A DNA stretch of 64,000 nt from Croceicoccus sp. (GTDB taxonomy: Bacteria; Pseudomonadota; Alphaproteobacteria; Sphingomonadales; Sphingomonadaceae): the NCBI GenBank assembly GCA_002694745.1, contig NZMY01000006.1:62001-126000 (forward strand), written 5' to 3'. A program made the translations under genes and the position numbers. The stretch's first letter is position 1. Each line of letters opens with the position of its first letter. The notes beneath the pieces are model-generated. The model saw only the letters and a program-made list of their open reading frames with translations, searched no databases and was not told where the DNA came from. Below are positions 63,925 to 64,000 of this stretch, piece by piece.

Positions 63925-64000
63925 ATGGCTCATAAGAGCCATGACGCTTCGGCGGGCCGTGCACCGGGGCCAGTCGGACCGGCGCGGCCCAAGAGGTGCG
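63925..64000 (+). CDS. Possible start of a gene running off the right edge
   Basis: An ATG at 63925 preceded by TTAGGGGGT opens a frame that stays open to the end of the window: MAHKSHDASAGRAPGPVGPA then RPKRC. The 25 residues are basic and Pro/Gly-rich and show no recognisable domain. It could equally be non-coding. Confidence 0.25.
   Translation, partial: MAHKSHDASAGRAPGPVGPARPKRC

Overview
The window is a stretch of high-GC alphaproteobacterial chromosome, most likely Sphingomonadales (Erythrobacteraceae/Sphingomonadaceae grade). Evidence: a circularly permuted two-piece tmRNA gene, a chpT histidine phosphotransferase, RpoH with its specific box, two TonB-dependent receptors, and a housekeeping set (dnaE, guaB, purF, clpX, rpoH, recN, rnpB) with GC-rich third codon positions. 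I see no transposase, integrase, CRISPR array, rRNA or tRNA gene. Assignments rest on reading motifs by eye; no database search was run.

Layout. 1-8.4 kb: start of ETF-quinone oxidoreductase, a degenerate uracil-DNA glycosylase-like protein, lytic transglycosylase, moaB, YcxB-like protein, radical SAM protein, SRAP peptidase and a His-rich zinc-type TonB receptor. 8.4-14.6 kb: dnaE, a small hypothetical gene, lolD-lolC, then a 16-bp tandem repeat. 14.8-31.7 kb: purF-SDR, PilZ, Cfa-type methyltransferase, photolyase, a membrane hydrolase, an EF-hand lipoprotein, the korA-korB-OYE operon, rppH, a TPR protein, guaB-DUF-rsmB-like operon and a hydroxybutyrate-dehydrogenase-like SDR. 31.7-43.5 kb: zinc peptidase pair, a blaI-M56-creD module with twin BlaI operators, cyclophilin, PerM, recN, LpxH-like phosphoesterase, glycosyltransferase, PRC-barrel and a 55-aa membrane protein. 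43.8-50 kb: aminotransferase with a Tat-like leader, methyltransferase, lemA-TPM-TPM-TPM-Nudix operon, mscL. 50-53.8 kb: permuted ssrA, an arsenic operon (arsR-arsI-arsC-acr3), then rnpB. 53.8-64 kb: AmpD-like amidase, chpT, JAMM protease, rluD, rpoH, mtgA, TonB receptor, CDF zinc exporter, clpX.

The arsenic operon is the clearest accessory element. It lies between two RNA genes, is less GC-rich at third positions than its neighbours, and is preceded by 25-bp direct repeats sharing a 9-bp core with the 3' end of ssrA, which suggests old integration at ssrA. Other points of note are the tandem BlaI operators before blaI-M56-creD with no beta-lactamase nearby, three TPM-domain paralogues behind lemA, a Zur-like half-site over the start codon of the His-rich receptor, and three convergent gene pairs that each share the same four bases CTAG as both stop codons.
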